DNA from: Dillenia suffruticosa
Lineage: Eukaryota; Streptophyta; Magnoliopsida; Dilleniales; Dilleniaceae
Direction of reading: 5' to 3'
Assembly: GCA_033439265.1 (NCBI GenBank)
Contig: JAVTVX010000016.1
Span: 1,904,501-1,968,500 of the forward strand
Length of the DNA stretch: 64,000 nucleotides
The position numbers and the translations under genes were made by a program. Under the pieces are notes generated by a model, which saw only the letters and a program-made list of their open reading frames with translations, did no database searches and was not told the DNA's origin. Shown in pieces: positions 36,465 to 49,322 of the stretch (position 1 is the stretch's first letter; each line of letters begins with the position of its first letter).

Positions 36465-39400
36465 TTTTCTAACTGCTTAAAAACAAGTTTCGTTCTCGAA
36501 ACTAAAAGAAAGCAATACATTGAACAAGTGGAGGTACTGTCTCTTAATAGTCTCTTCGGGCTCTCAGGTCTCTTTCTCGACCTAGTTACTCTTCCACAAA
36601 AACTCTGATCAATGAAACTTCTTTGTTCCGCAACTTTCTAACCTGTCGATCTAGAATAGTTACGTGCTGAGCTAGAAAACTAAGGTCTTCTCTGACTGGC
36701 CGACCGTCGCCAGTCGTTGTTTGAGCCCCTGAAAGCTCGTCTCACAACGATCGTCCCAAAAAAAAAAACTTGACGTCCTTCCGCGTCAGTCTAGTAAGTC
36801 GAGCAGTGATCCGGGAGAATCCTTTTACGAATTACCGATAACACCCTGTAAAACCAAGGAAACTCCGCACCTCCGTCACTATTTGGGGTTGCTGGTGTGT
36901 TCGTCAGCCCAAACGGCATGATCACGAACTCGTAATGTCCATATCGGGTGCAGAATGAGGTCTTGGACACTTCCTCAGCCCTGATCCGCAACTGATAATA
37001 TCAAAGATCGAAGATCGATCTTTGAGAAAAACACGCGCACCCTAGAACTGATCGAATAAATCAGCAATACGCGACAGAGGGTACCGATTCTTGATGGAAA
37101 CCTTGTTCAGCTACCTATAGTTCACACACAATCATAGAGTCCCGTCCTTTTTCACGAATAACACCGGAGCACCCCAAGGCGAAGTGCTTGGACGTATAAA
37201 ACCCTTGTCTAGCAACTCCTGTGACTGGACCTCGAGCTCTCTAAGTTCAGTTGGATAGATATGGGAGTGATCCCTGGAGCTAGGTCTATCTCGAAATTAC
37301 ACTCCAGAACTGGGGGTAGTCCAAGTAGCTCATCAGGAATATATCTGGGAACTCCTGCACCATTAAGACCTCATCAAGCCTTGACCCTTCCACAGTGGTG
37401 TCAATAACATGAGTCAGGTATGTCGTGCCCCCTCGGCATATCAATCTCCTGACTTTCATCACCGAAACAATGCAGCGAGGTAACACTCGCCCCTCGTCTA
37501 GGAACCTCAACAACGGCTCCTCGTATCTCCAAAACTCAACGGCTCCTCGTATCTCCAAAACTCTACTTATTTGGTGAAGCACTTATTTGGTGAAGCAATC
37601 TACTGAGCCCCTATGCATGCTTAGCCAATCCATCCCTAAGATGGCATCGAAATTCATTATTTCAATTGGAATCAAGTCTGCCTCAAGTATCGCATCTCTG
37701 ACCATGACCTTACTCCCTCTGTAGACGGAATCTCTAAGTATCTACTCACCGAGAGGAGAAATTACCAATATCTCCTCATCAAGTGGCGATAAGGCTTACC
37801 TAACCCGTAGGCAAAAGACACTCTCACATACGAATGGTTCGACCCAGTGTCAAATAGGACACGAGCGTCGACTCCTCATATTTTCATAACTCCTAATGTG
37901 AGGAAATAAAAGATCAGTTGATAAATATGAAAGAAAATATATGCTCACATAGATATATATATCAAAATGTATGTACAAACCAACATAGTTAAACGTCTAT
38001 GGCTTTAACTAGTGATGGTTCTCAAAAGAAAGTATATGGACATCTCTAAACATGGGGATCAGTGGGAGGAGCACCAAAAATCTCATCAGGACTCGCTTTA
38101 GCGTCCTCTTACATCATCGCATATACACGGGCCTATGTCTTCTGCTGTTGTCGTGATGGTCCTAACACCGTGTTACTCCCGGCTACCATCCATGGAACGG
38201 TGTGACTTGAGTGCGTAGGCGCTCCCTGCTGTCCTCCCCGAGGAACATTCGAGTGTCCAGTAGCTATGTGACCTCCAAATCCCAACTCAAGACAGGCGCT
38301 CCTGATGTGCCCTTGATTCTCACACCGGAAGCATGTAACAGGCACCGTACACTCTCCAAAAGGGTGGTGTCCACCACATTGGCGGCAAAAAGGGTACCGC
38401 TGATCTGAAATCTGAGTAGTGGTACTAGAAACCTGTGCTCTAAATCCCTGAGATCGTGATCCCTGTCCAGGATGTGCTTGTCTCGGCTGAGAAAAGCCTT
38501 CCTAATATCCTGAAGTCTTGCCCTTCTTCGAGTCCTGGCTCGAAAAAGCCCCTGATCTCTTCTTTTGCTCCCCTATTCTCCCGTTGTCTGCCCTCAGCAC
38601 GGACGATCTCCTCCGTCCTAAGTGCTGAGTCCACAATCTCCACAAAGGAGAAACAAGGGGTCACTGTCATGTACCTCCTGATGTTCAAGTTGAGGCCATC
38701 TTCAAACTTGAACCATAATTGCTTCGGTATAGCCAAGTTTGGAACGAAAGCGGCTAGTCGCCTCAACTTAGTCTCAAACTCTGTTACTGTCCTGGCTCCC
38801 TGCCGCAAGTGCAGAAACTCTGTCCTCTTGCGGTCCTGCTGGAACTCAGAGAAGTACCTGTGATCGAACTCCCGCAAGAAGTCCTCCAATCGCAGCGACT
38901 CAGTAGCATCGTCACAAATCGCCTCCCACCAAGTGAGGGCGTCACCATCTAAAAGTCTCTCTGCTATCCGAAACCGGTAGTCCTCGCTCAACCCCAGATC
39001 AGTCAAAATTCTACGGGTACGGTTGATCCAGTGCTTCGCTGCTGTGGAATCACCCGTCCCTGCGAACTCTGTGTAGCCTAACTGCCTCACCTCCTTCACC
39101 AGCTGGGTGAGCTCGTGAATACGCCTCAAGGTGAAGGAGGTAGTATTGCTAGGTCCCCACACAGTAGAAGGACCAGCAATAGGTGGTTGATCTAGTACAA
39201 CAAAAGTTGGTACGGCCGTAAGAGTCGGCGCGGCCGTCGATGGTGGTGGTGGTGGGGGTGGCATCTGAATCCCGTGGGAGGTGTACCACTCATACACCTG
39301 TCTAAACGCCTCAAAGGATGGTGGTGGAACCTCGGCAGGAGCAGCCGGCCGAGTAGGTGCCGCAGGGGGCCCCCGTGAAGAGGAAGTAGCCTCAGGCACT

Positions 39401-39822
39401 CCAAGGGTCTTAGGTCCCCTCGAAGGGTCAGGCACTTGAGGAGTCTCGGGTAGCGCGAGTCTAGCTCTATGTCCCGCTGGTCTACCGCGTCTAGGCGGCA
39501 TAATTCTGTAAGGAAAAAACTTTCATTAGATATAACTCTAGAGTTTGACATGATTGAAAAATTAGAGTTAGTTACATAGTAACTAACCTCCTAAAATGAA
39601 TGAAATCTTAGGTCTAAGAATTTAATAAAAATGACATATTAGGTTAGATACGAATCGTATCTAACCCCCCTAAATGAATAACTCATATGCCGAAAACCAT
39701 GTATGGGACTTTAAATGACTGTGTGAAACTCCCAAATGCATTGAAGACTTTTAAAACCAAGTTACTTGGGAATACTTTTCTTACTACCCTTTGCCCAACC
39801 TAAGGTCTGATACTAACCGAAC
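36465..39822 (-). mobile_element. Internal region of element B: gag plus partial pol
   Basis: On the minus strand, gag begins at 39501 (MPPRRGRPAGH) and is followed by a CCHC knuckle near 38300 and parts of protease and reverse transcriptase (37600 to 36790). A short chromodomain-tail-like stretch lies near the polypurine tract. RNase H and integrase are not recognisable. The region is about 3.4 kb, against 5.3 kb in element F. Element E has the same compact layout, so this is probably a family architecture, not private decay. The primer-site remnant is at about 39803-39814. Several breaks are present. Confidence 0.82.
38440..39501 (-). pseudogene. gag relic of element B
   Basis: A long minus-strand reading starts MPPRRGRPAGH, with a Pro-rich N-terminal third, then the retrotransposon gag domain (AKHWINRTRRIL, LDGDALTWWEA, FLREFDHRYF). 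It is closely related to gag of E and F. The CCHC knuckle follows outside this stretch near 38300. Gag would form the virus-like particle. The element is a fossil and the C-terminal part is disturbed. Confidence 0.82.
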
Positions 39823-41186
39823 TGTCACGCCCCGAACCGGGATCGTGAACAGCCGTCCGTTGTCCCTGGATACCGGCTGTAATTTTACAAAAAATCTGAC
39901 AGAATCTCCCCATAAATCGGAGGTTTCTCATGTACAATTTCACTTGTATATCACATTCATCCTGTAAAATAAACAATTAGCCATCCCGGCCTCTCCAAAA
40001 TCAACAAATACCACAGCCAACATCCAGAACAACGCAAGGTTATAAAGTTTCTAGCAGTTCTAGCAACAGACCTCTACTGTCATGTCCAACTAGAGTATGA
40101 GTAGCCGCCACACCGAGCGGACTTAAATTCTACGCATATATAAAATAAATTCCCAAGTTATTTTTTAATATTCACAAATGTCTCAATGCAATGAAATAAA
40201 TCAATACGAGGGTTTCACGAATAAATGTCCATAATTTATACAGTTATCCCCAAAAATTATATAAATACATTGGTCAAACTAAAATTTCCAATACATAACG
40301 ATATCACCAATCATCGAAGCGGAAGAGATGAAAATATCCATACCCAAGCACAGTGATATCACGTTCGCGTCACAATTATACAAACACAACAATACCTTCT
40401 CAGTCCAACACTAATCCTGTGGGAAAGAAAGCGAGAGATAAGTATCTATGGAAGGATACTCAGTAAGTGAGGGGATTGACATCATACTATCAATATCGAT
40501 GGTGAATTTGGAGTGTCAAAGTATAAGATAAAAAAAATATCCATAGTGTGCAAACCGATCATATTATTTCAAAATCATATATCATACGCACACATTAGAA
40601 AGCAAGATATACATCTAATATTTACATCAATGTCATGAAGAACCGGCCAATGAAATATTTCTGGCAATAGTCTACCTCGACCAAGGACGGCGCATTGGGG
40701 GTTTTTTTTTTTCCAAATGTAAGTATTAAATAATGACTCTTTACCCCAATATTGGCCACATGCTACTCCAACTAACTTATAAATAATAATAATGTACATA
40801 TAACTAGTCGGCCATATATGGTGCCCCTGCCTGGTGCTAGACGGAGCCGTACTCAACGTCCTCTCCGATGAAGGTTAAACTGGGACACCCATACACATGA
40901 CGATCTGACGGATACCTCCGGTCGAAGCATATCTAGACACAAGGGGTGCCTCTACCAGATGTCTTTCATAGCTACGGATCACAATATCATATCAGCCGGG
41001 CACGTAGCCCCATGCATTCCATCACCATGTCGGCCGGGCATATAGCCCCATGCATCATATCATAACGTCGACCGAGCATACAGCCCAAATACATAAGTAA
41101 ATCCATTTAAAACCACGTGTCAATACAGTGGAAGCATTAAAAACATGTCAATATGTCGAAAATGTGGCATAATATTCAATTATCAA
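39823..41186 (-). repeat. Element B 5' LTR, inner segment
   Basis: Begins TGTCACGCCCCG beside the primer site and runs to the insertion point of element F. It includes three ~38-bp repeats near 41000-41090. The equivalent position in the other LTR (near 34783) is uninterrupted. Confidence 0.9.
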
Positions 41187-41200
41187 TGTAACACTGCACA

Positions 41201-41237
<37 letters not shown>

Positions 41238-41270
41238 AAAATTAGGGCTTAAAGCCCTAATTCTTTTTAA

Positions 41271-41341
<71 letters not shown>

Positions 41342-43843
41342 CCTCTTTCCCCCTTCTCTCTTTTTCTTCTCCGCCGCGGCCGCTACTCTCCTCCTCCGCC
41401 GCCCACCGCCTCGCCTTTCCCCCCGCGATCGCCGCCGCTGCAGCGCCTCCCGTGAGCAGCCTCTCTCCTCCGCGCAGCGCGATCTCCTACGAGCTGCGCT
41501 AGCCCAGCCGAGTGTGCGACTGTCCGAGCGCTCCACTGCGCGAGCCCACACCTGCTCGGGAGCTCACTTGCGCACCCCGCTCCAGCGCTTCACCCTCTGC
41601 ACAGCGCGCATTCGCGCGATCTCCTGCGAACGCTGCCACCTCGAGCCATCGCGAGCCTTGTGCGCGATCTCCCGTGAGCCAGCACGAGCGAGCGTGCGAC
41701 CCAGCTCGCGACCCAGCGCGAGCTAGCGCACGAGCTAGCGCGCGAGCCAGCGCGCGACCCAGCTCGCGACCCAGCTCGCGACCCAGCTCGCGACCCAGCG
41801 CGAGCCAGCTCGTGACCCAGCTCGCGACCCAGCGCGAGCCCTAGCCCGTGAGCGGGCCAGCCCACCAGCGGCCCAAGGCCCAGTCCAGCCGCGGCCCACT
41901 GCATCCCGCGAAGCCCGCTGCGACCAGCAAGCCGGGCTGAGAGCCCGTGAGCCACCAGCGGGCCAGCCCGCTAGCAGCCAGCCCACCGGCCCGCGAGCCC
42001 GTGACGGCCCGCGAGCCCGTGACCGGCTTCCCCCTTCGAGAGCTCACCTGCATCCTCTGTACTGTAGGTAACGACTGTATTGATTGAAGTTCTATGGTTT
42101 GCTGTTAGAAATTTAGTGGTTTCTAATACATATGAAGTTTGGGAAATATTACAGGTTTTAAACCAACCCGACGGGCGAACGACAACTAGGTCTGAAACCC
42201 GAGGAACCCTAGGTGAGAGATGAATAAATTTTATGGATAGAATCCCTTATTAGGGTTTTAAATCGCTTTAAATTTGACGATTTGATTAGGTTTGTCTTTT
42301 GGAGAGTCGTTGAAAAATAGGGAGTGACCACCCTCCCTAGATAGGTGAGTGGGACTCTAATCTCTTGCATAAAATAGTAAAACGTATTTTCTGTCGCATT
42401 TTCGATAAAACATGCTTTGATATGCATTCGTTGACGTGTGATATTAAATTTGGAAATCTGTTTTGTGATTTTTGGAGTGTCTTGAATTATATTTGCAATG
42501 ACTATGCATCCATGGTTTGAGATGAATCAATAATTGTGCCATTTTTTTGAAAATGTATAAATTTCATTTTATACCAATGTAGTGATATGCTGTTTTGAAA
42601 TGAATTTGATGAGACGTATTGGCACGCAAAATTTAAAAATGTTTTTGATGAACTATGTGGGTTGGATGCCTACTAGTTGTGCGATGATGTGATGATACTC
42701 GTGGGACGTTGTGCCCTGGGACGTTGTGCCCTTGTGATACTATGGGACGTTGTGCCCTTGTGATATTATGATATTCCGTAGCTACGAAGGGCGTTTGTAG
42801 AGGCACGGGTTGCCCGGATACGCTTCTGCAGGAGGTATCCGCAAACGTCATTTATTCTAAAGGCTATAGGCGCGGCCGGTTGAACCCACGTAGGGGGAGG
42901 ACGTGTGTGACGCCACCGTCTAGCACCGGGCGGGGTCCTATACACGTTGATGAGTAGGCCCCAGCGAGCTCATGGCCAACGTCGGGGTAGAGAGCGTTTC
43001 AAAGTCTATGCATAATAAAACCCCCGACGCGCCTGTCCTTGGTCACGGTTGACCTTTGCCAGGACTATTTTTGGCTCGCTCTGACATTACTTGATTTTAA
43101 ATGGATGCATACATGCTTGCTATCGTGTGTTTGATTAAATGATTTCAAAATGATAAATATATCATGTTTTGCTGCGAAGTGTAAATTGTTGTTTCGAATG
43201 ATATTATTTGACACTCCAATTGTTTACCTATGCTATTTATGCTTGATATTACCCCCCTCACTCACTGAGTATCTTCCCATGATACTCACCCCTCTATTTT
43301 CTCTCCTCAGACAGGTTTATTGTGATAGAGCGACGTTACAGGCTCTAGAGCGGAGTTGGTATTTCCGACGGTAAGATTTACTTTTAATTTAGTTTCGACC
43401 CTGCGAGGTCTTGATATAGAGGTCCGTAGTTGGCCATGTACTTATTTTGGGATGACTGTATAGTTTAACTCTCATATTTCATTTGCATTGAGGCGATTGT
43501 ACGTACTTGAACGTTACTTGGGAAATGTGATATATATCGTAGAAACTTAGGTCCGCTCGGTATAGCGGCTGTTCATGCTCTAGTTGGGCATGATAGTAGA
43601 GGTCTGTAGCTAGGTTTGTTTATAGCCTTGCGTTGTTCTGAATGTTGGCTGTGGTGTTTGTTGATTTTGGAGAGGCCGGGATGGCCATTTGTGTATTATA
43701 CAGGATGATTTGGATTATACAGGCATAATTGTACATGGGAAACCTCCGATTTATGGGGAGGTTCTGCCCAATTTTCTGTAAAAATACAGCCGGCATTCAG
43801 GGGCAACGGGCGGCTGTTCACGATCCCGGTTTGGGGCGTGACA
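41187..43843 (+). repeat. Element F 5' LTR (2657 bp)
   Basis: After TGTAACACTGC come a poly-A run, the palindrome 41240-41262, a (CT)n tract (41276-41338), a GC-rich block with a 12-bp CTCGCGACCCAG repeat (41690-41850), GGGACGTTGTGCCC repeats (42698-42755), the hairpin 43266-43288, and the end CGTGACA. There are no genes. Confidence 0.95.
41240..41262. other. LTR-start palindrome, element F (copy at 49225-49247)
   Basis: Arms AATTAGGGCTT and AAGCCCTAATT pair perfectly around a single A, between the poly-A run and the (CT)n tract. Confidence 0.88.
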
Positions 43844-43850
43844 GTTCTAT

Positions 43851-43863
43851 TGGTATCAGAGCG
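43851..43863 (+). other. Primer-binding site of element F
   Basis: TGGTATCAGAGCG, complementary to initiator-Met tRNA over TGGTATCAGAGC, begins 7 bases after the LTR. Confidence 0.92.
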
Positions 43864-44136
43864 TCTAGGTTTGAGAAAAGATCAAAGTTTTCCCAAGTAT
43901 ACGCAAAGTTTTCAATGCATTAGAGAGTTTCATACAGTCATTTAAAGTCCCGTACTTGGCCATAGGCATATAAGTTCGCCTATTTTATGGAGTTGGATAC
44001 ATAACGCATCTAACTCATTACTTTGCATTCGAATGTTTTAAATCATAGTTCATTTATTTTTAGGGGGTTAGTTACGGAGCAACTAACCCTAAATCTCGAT
44101 TTCTATCCGTTGACAATGTATTTTTTTCGCAGAATT

Positions 44137-45579
44137 ATGCCACCTAGACGTGGTAGGAGAGGTGCTAGATTCGCCTCACTTGAGGGCCTTACAATGCCTG
44201 ATACACCTAGGGCACCTGAGGCGCCACGAGTACCAGAGGTTGCTTCCTCTACTCGAGCACGCTCACCAGCGCCACCCCCAGCACCTCCACCGGCTGCTAC
44301 AGCCGAGATTCCTCCACCACCACTCGATGCCTTGAGACAATGGCAGGAGTGGTGCAGTAGATATGGGGCGCAGATGCCACCACCTTCACTACAGACTCCA
44401 GCGACCGCACCTGCGGCCGTACCTGCTCCTTCGGCACCGATTCTTCCTTCGGTGGCCGGCCCTTCCGTGTCTACCCCGACCGACGAGACGTCGGCTACTT
44501 TGAGGCGCATCCATGAGCTCACTCAGTTAGTGAAAGAGTCACGGCAGCTCGGATGCACAGATTTTTCGGGATCCAGTGATGCAGTAGCGGCGAAACACTG
44601 GATCAACAGGATTCGTAGGATCCTTACGGATTTGGGGTTGTCAGAGGAGCTCAGATTGAGAGTTGCTGAGAGACTCCTCGACGGAGATGCCCTCTCGTGG
44701 TGGGAGGCTATCCGTGACAGTGCCACACAGACCCTGCGGTGGGAGGACTTTTTACGAGAGTTCGACCGCAGGTACTTTACCCCGTTCCAGCAGGACCGGA
44801 TGAGGACGGAGTTCCTGCACTTACGTCAGGGGACGAGGTCAGTGTCAGAGTACGAGGCCGAGCTTAGACGACTAGCGGCCTTTGTCCCCGATATGGCTAC
44901 ACCGGTTCAGTTGAGGTTCAAGTTTGAAGATGGCCTCCAATTGAGCATCAGGAAATATATGACGGTGACTCCCTCTTTTACACTATCGGAGGTGATTGAT
45001 TCAGCGTATCGGGCGGAGGAGATCGTCCGAGCGGAGGCGAGACAGAGGGAGAGTCACCAGAAGAGGAAGACTGGGTCACAGAGTGGACAGTCTTCGAAGA
45101 GGGGTAGAGGTTCTGGATATCCCGGAGGTTTTTCTAGCTTCAGACCAGCAGCACCGGGACAGGGACCTCGACCACAGGGCTTTGGGGCACCAGCCCCTAG
45201 TGTCTCTACACAGTCTACTACACAGAGACCGCCCTTCTGCCGTAGATGCAATTGTCACCATGCCTTTGGGGCATGTAGAGCCCCAGTTACTTGCTTCCAG
45301 TGTGGGAAGCAAGGTCACGTTAGGAGTGTCTGTCCCGATTTAGGTCGGGGAGGATTGACTTTACAGAGTCGTACTGGTACGTCTGGCACAGGCCAGCAGG
45401 GGGCACCTGCGCACTCAGCTCTTACCGCTCCCCGGACTGCAGCCGGGAGTAACACAGTGCCAGGATCGTCGCGACAGCAGCCTAGGGCCCAGGCTCGTGT
45501 GTTTGCGATGACACAGGAGGACGCACAGGCAAACCCTGATGTTATTATGGGTAATCCTCCCGCAGACCCCTCAGTGTAG
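44137..45579 (+). CDS. gag of element F (open, ~480 aa)
   Basis: Starting at MPPRRGRRGAR (44137), chosen because the same MPPRRGR start is kept in B and E, the protein has a Pro-rich N-terminal third, a gag domain in the middle (AKHWINRIRRIL, LDGDALSWWEA, FLREFDRRYF), a basic linker and a CCHC knuckle, CFQCGKQGHVRSVC (45292-45333). An upstream in-frame Met at 44023 exists but is not shared. Gag would assemble the cytoplasmic particle that packages element RNA. It is the best-preserved coding part of any element here. As part of a transposon fossil it is not a host gene. Confidence 0.9.
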   Translation: MPPRRGRRGARFASLEGLTMPDTPRAPEAPRVPEVASSTRARSPAPPPAPPPAATAEIPPPPLDALRQWQEWCSRYGAQMPPPSLQTPATAPAAVPAPSAPILPSVAGPSVSTPTDETSATLRRIHELTQLVKESRQLGCTDFSGSSDAVAAKHWINRIRRILTDLGLSEELRLRVAERLLDGDALSWWEAIRDSATQTLRWEDFLREFDRRYFTPFQQDRMRTEFLHLRQGTRSVSEYEAELRRLAAFVPDMATPVQLRFKFEDGLQLSIRKYMTVTPSFTLSEVIDSAYRAEEIVRAEARQRESHQKRKTGSQSGQSSKRGRGSGYPGGFSSFRPAAPGQGPRPQGFGAPAPSVSTQSTTQRPPFCRRCNCHHAFGACRAPVTCFQCGKQGHVRSVCPDLGRGGLTLQSRTGTSGTGQQGAPAHSALTAPRTAAGSNTVPGSSRQQPRAQARVFAMTQEDAQANPDVIMGNPPADPSV

Positions 45580-45750
45580 TACTTTTGTGTACTTTCTGTA
45601 TGAGCTTATTGTATACCATGATGTCGATGTACAGTTTTGACTAGTTAAAGCTTTAGAAGCTTAACTAGTTTGATATATATATATATATATTCGTTCACTT
45701 TTTCTTCGCATTTTAAATGCCGTTGATCTTCTTTCTTACTTTTAGGTACC

Positions 45751-48700
45751 ATGCGAATATTCGGTATCGATGCCCGTATTCTCATAGATACCGGGTCAAA
45801 TTTTTCTTATGTGAGCGATACGTTCGCTTGTCATTCTGATAGACCTCTCGCGCCACTTGATACGGAGATTCTGGTAGTCACTCCTCTTGACAAGCATATC
45901 ATTCGAGATACAGTCTATAGGGGCTGTGAGGTCGGAATTGGGGAGACAGTATTAGAGGCAGATCTGATTCCGCTCTCTATCACGGATTTCGATGCCATCC
46001 TAGGGATGGATTGGCTGAGTTTACACCGGGCTTCCGTGGATTGTTTCACGAAGGAGGTTGAGTTTAGGAGGTCCGAGCAGCCACCGTTAGTATTCCGAGG
46101 CGAGAGACGAGTGTTGCCCCGCAGTATTATCTCTGTTATGAAGGCCAGACGTTTGGTACGCCATGGTTGTGCGGCTTATCTGGCTTATGTTGTCGACACC
46201 ACTGTTGAGGGACCGAGGCTTGAAGATGTCCCTGTGGTGCAAGAATTTTTAGATGTGTTCCCCGAGGAGCTTCCCGGATTACCACCAGTTCGGGAGTTCG
46301 ATTTCGAGATTGATTTAGTACCGGGGACCAATCCTATTTCTATTCCGCCATACAGAATGGCGCCTGCTGAACTGAGAGAGCTTAAAACTCAGTTACAGGA
46401 ACTTCTGGACAAGGGGTTTATTCGTCCGAGCACCTCACCTTGGGGCGCTCCGGTACTGTTTGTAAAGAAGAAGGATGGTACATTTCGGCTTTGTGTGGAT
46501 TACAGGCAATTGAACAAAGCCACCATCAAGAACCGATATCCCTTGCCTCGTATCGATGACTTGTTTGATCAGCTGCAGGGAGCTAAGGTTTTCTCTAAGA
46601 TTGATCTCCGTTCGGGTTATCATCAGTTGAGGATTCAGGCCGAAGATGTGCCCAAGACAGCTTTTCGCACCCGATACGGCCATTACGAGTTTCTAGTCAT
46701 GCCGTTTGGGCTGACTAATGCCCCAGCTGCTTTTATGGATCTGATGAACCGAGTTTTTCACGACTATTTGGATCGGTTCGTCATCGTATTCATCGATGAC
46801 ATCTTGATATATTCACGGAGCGATGAAGATCATGTTTAGCACCTTCGGGTGGTATTACAGATACTCCGTGAGAAGCAGCTATATGCCAAATTCTCAAAAT
46901 GTGAGTTTTGGCTAAGACAAATTGGATTCTTGGGGCACATTGTCTCCGCGGAAGGTATTTATGTTGATCCGCGGAAGGTTGAGGCTATAGTGAAGTGGGA
47001 GCAGCCACAAACAGTTACCGAGATTCGTAGTTTTCTCGGTTTGGCCGGGTATTATCGTAGATTTGTAGAGGGATTCTCCCGGATAGCTGCTCCGTTGTCG
47101 AGATTGACCCAATAGGGGGTCAAGTTTGCTTGGGATGACCGTTGTGAGGCAAGCTTCCAGGAACTCAAACAACGGTTAACATCCGCTCCTATTTTAGCCC
47201 TTCCCACTAATAGTCGGGAGTATACAGTGTACAGTGATGCTAGCCGACAGGGATTGGGTTGTGTTCTGATGCAGGATGGTCGGGTTATTGCGTATGCCTC
47301 GCGACAGCTGAAGAAACACGAGGGTAACTACCCGACACATGATTTAGAGTTGGCAGCCATAGTCTTCGCGTTGAAGATATGGCGGCATTATCTTTATGGG
47401 GTAACCTGCAGGGTATTTACCGACCACAGGAGTTTGAAATATCTGTTTACCCAAAAAGAGCTAAATTTGAGACAGAGGAGATGGTTGGAGTTATTGAAAG
47501 ACTATGATCTCATTATTGACTATCATCCGGGCAAGGCAAACGTTGTAGCAGATGCCTTGAGTCGGAAGTCAGCATCATCCTCACAGTCGACAGAGAAAGC
47601 CTACCTTTCTTGTTTAGTGGGACTCCGAGCCTTAGGAGTCAGTTTGACTAACGATGATCAGGGAGGCTTATTAGCCAGATTTGAGGTCAGGCCGACTTTG
47701 TTCGACCGTATCAGGGAGCTCCAGAGTACGGATGAGGAGATCCAGGGTATTGCAGATAGAGTCCGTAGAGCTGAGGGCGGAGATTTCAGAGTCCGTGATG
47801 ATGGGCTCATGGTATTCAGAGACAGAGTGTGTGTCCCGGCCGATAGTGATCTTCGACGGGCTATCCTTGAGGAAGCACATTCTTCTGCATATGCTATGCA
47901 TCCCGGGGGTACGAAGATGTACAGGACCATCAGAGGTAGCTATTGGTGGTCAGGCATGAAGAGGGATATAGCAGAGTATGTGGCACGATGCTTGGTGTGC
48001 CAGCAGGTGAAGGCCGAGCATCAGCGTCCAGCGGGCACACTACAGCCTCTTCCTATTCCTGAGTGGAAATGGGAGCATATTACTATGGATTTCGTGATGG
48101 GATTGCCGCGGACTTCTACACGGCATGATGCGATTTGGGTGATTGTCGATCGACTCACCAAATCTGCGCATTTCATCCCTATCCGCGGTGACTATTCTTT
48201 AGAGGCGTTGGCACGTCTCTACATTGATACCATAGTTCGACTTCACGGGGTACCTGTGTCGATTGTTTCAGATAGGGACCCCAGGTTCACATCTAGGTTT
48301 TGGCCCAAATTGCAGGAGGCATTGGGTACTAGATTGAATTTCAGTACGGCATATCACCCTCAAACGGACGGCCAGTCTGAGAGGACCATTCAGACCCTTG
48401 AGGACATGCTGAGAGCATGTGTGATGGATTTCCGGGGTAGTTGGGATCGGCACCTTCCACTAGTCGAGTTCGCATATAATAACAGTTATCAAGCCAGTAT
48501 AGGGATGCCCCCGTATGAGGCACTATATGGCAGGAAGTGCCGCACCCCGATATGCTGGGATGAGGTCGGAGAGCGACGTCTCAACAGCGTTGAGTTGATT
48601 GAACAAACAAAGGATAAAGTTAAGGTTATCCGTGAGCGGATGGAAGCCGCCCAGGACAGACAGAAGGCGTATGCTGATCGTAGGCGGCGACCTCTTGAGT

Positions 48701-49128
48701 TTGCTACGGGAGATATGGTTTTCTTGAAAATATCTCCCTGGAAGGGAGTTATACGGTTCAGGCAGCGGGGCAAGTTGAGCCCTAGATATATTGGACCCTT
48801 CCGTATCCTTGAGAGGGTCGGGAGTGTGGCATATAGATTGGAGCTGCCAGATGAACTATCTCGTATTCACGACGTATTCCATGTCTCAGTACTCAGGAAA
48901 TACTTGACCGATCCTTCTCATGTACTTGAGCCTCCACCTCTTGAGTTGGGAGAGGACCTTAGCATTCCAATTCAGCCTGTGACTATTCTAGATCGGCAGG
49001 TTAGAAAGCTGCGGAGTAAGGAAATTTCATTAGTCAAAGTTTTGTGGAGAAGTGATCAGGTCAAGGAGGAGACCTGGGAGAGAGAGGAAGCTATGAGGAG
49101 TCAATACCCCCATTTATTTACAGTGTAA
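45751..49128 (+). pseudogene. pol of element F
   Basis: The domains in order are protease with the LIDTGSN active site (45751-46150), reverse transcriptase with [26 protein letters not shown] and FIDDI motifs (about 46290-46840), RNase H with [10 protein letters not shown] and DALSRK (about 47220-47570), integrase with the zinc-binding HPGGTK...CLVCQQ (about 47890-48010) and core [23 protein letters not shown] (about 48080-48400), the GPY/F module ([13 protein letters not shown], about 48785-48910) and a C-terminal chromodomain (VKVLWRSD...TWERE, about 49035-49090). The chromodomain is typical of chromoviruses, which it may target to heterochromatin. About two breaks are present in an otherwise open region. 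Confidence 0.92.
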
Positions 49129-49155
49129 ATTCCCTTTTAGTTTCGAGGACGAAAC

Positions 49156-49176
49156 TTGATTTTAGGGGGTTAGAAA
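49156..49176 (+). other. Polypurine tract of element F
   Basis: GATTTTAGGGGGTTAGAAA just before the 3' LTR. The motif TTTAGGGGGTTAG is shared in E and C. Confidence 0.85.
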
Positions 49177-49255
49177 TGTAACACTGCACACAAAAAAAAA
49201 AAAAAAAAAAAAAAAAAGAGTCAAAATTAGGGCTTAAAGCCCTAATTCTTTTTAA

Positions 49256-49322
<67 letters not shown>

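Noticed and set aside
44103-44522. Antisense ORFs opposite gag (also 14745-14969, 45054-45318, 28418-28729, 38456-38863)
   Set aside because: Shadows of the gag coding strand with no family resemblance.
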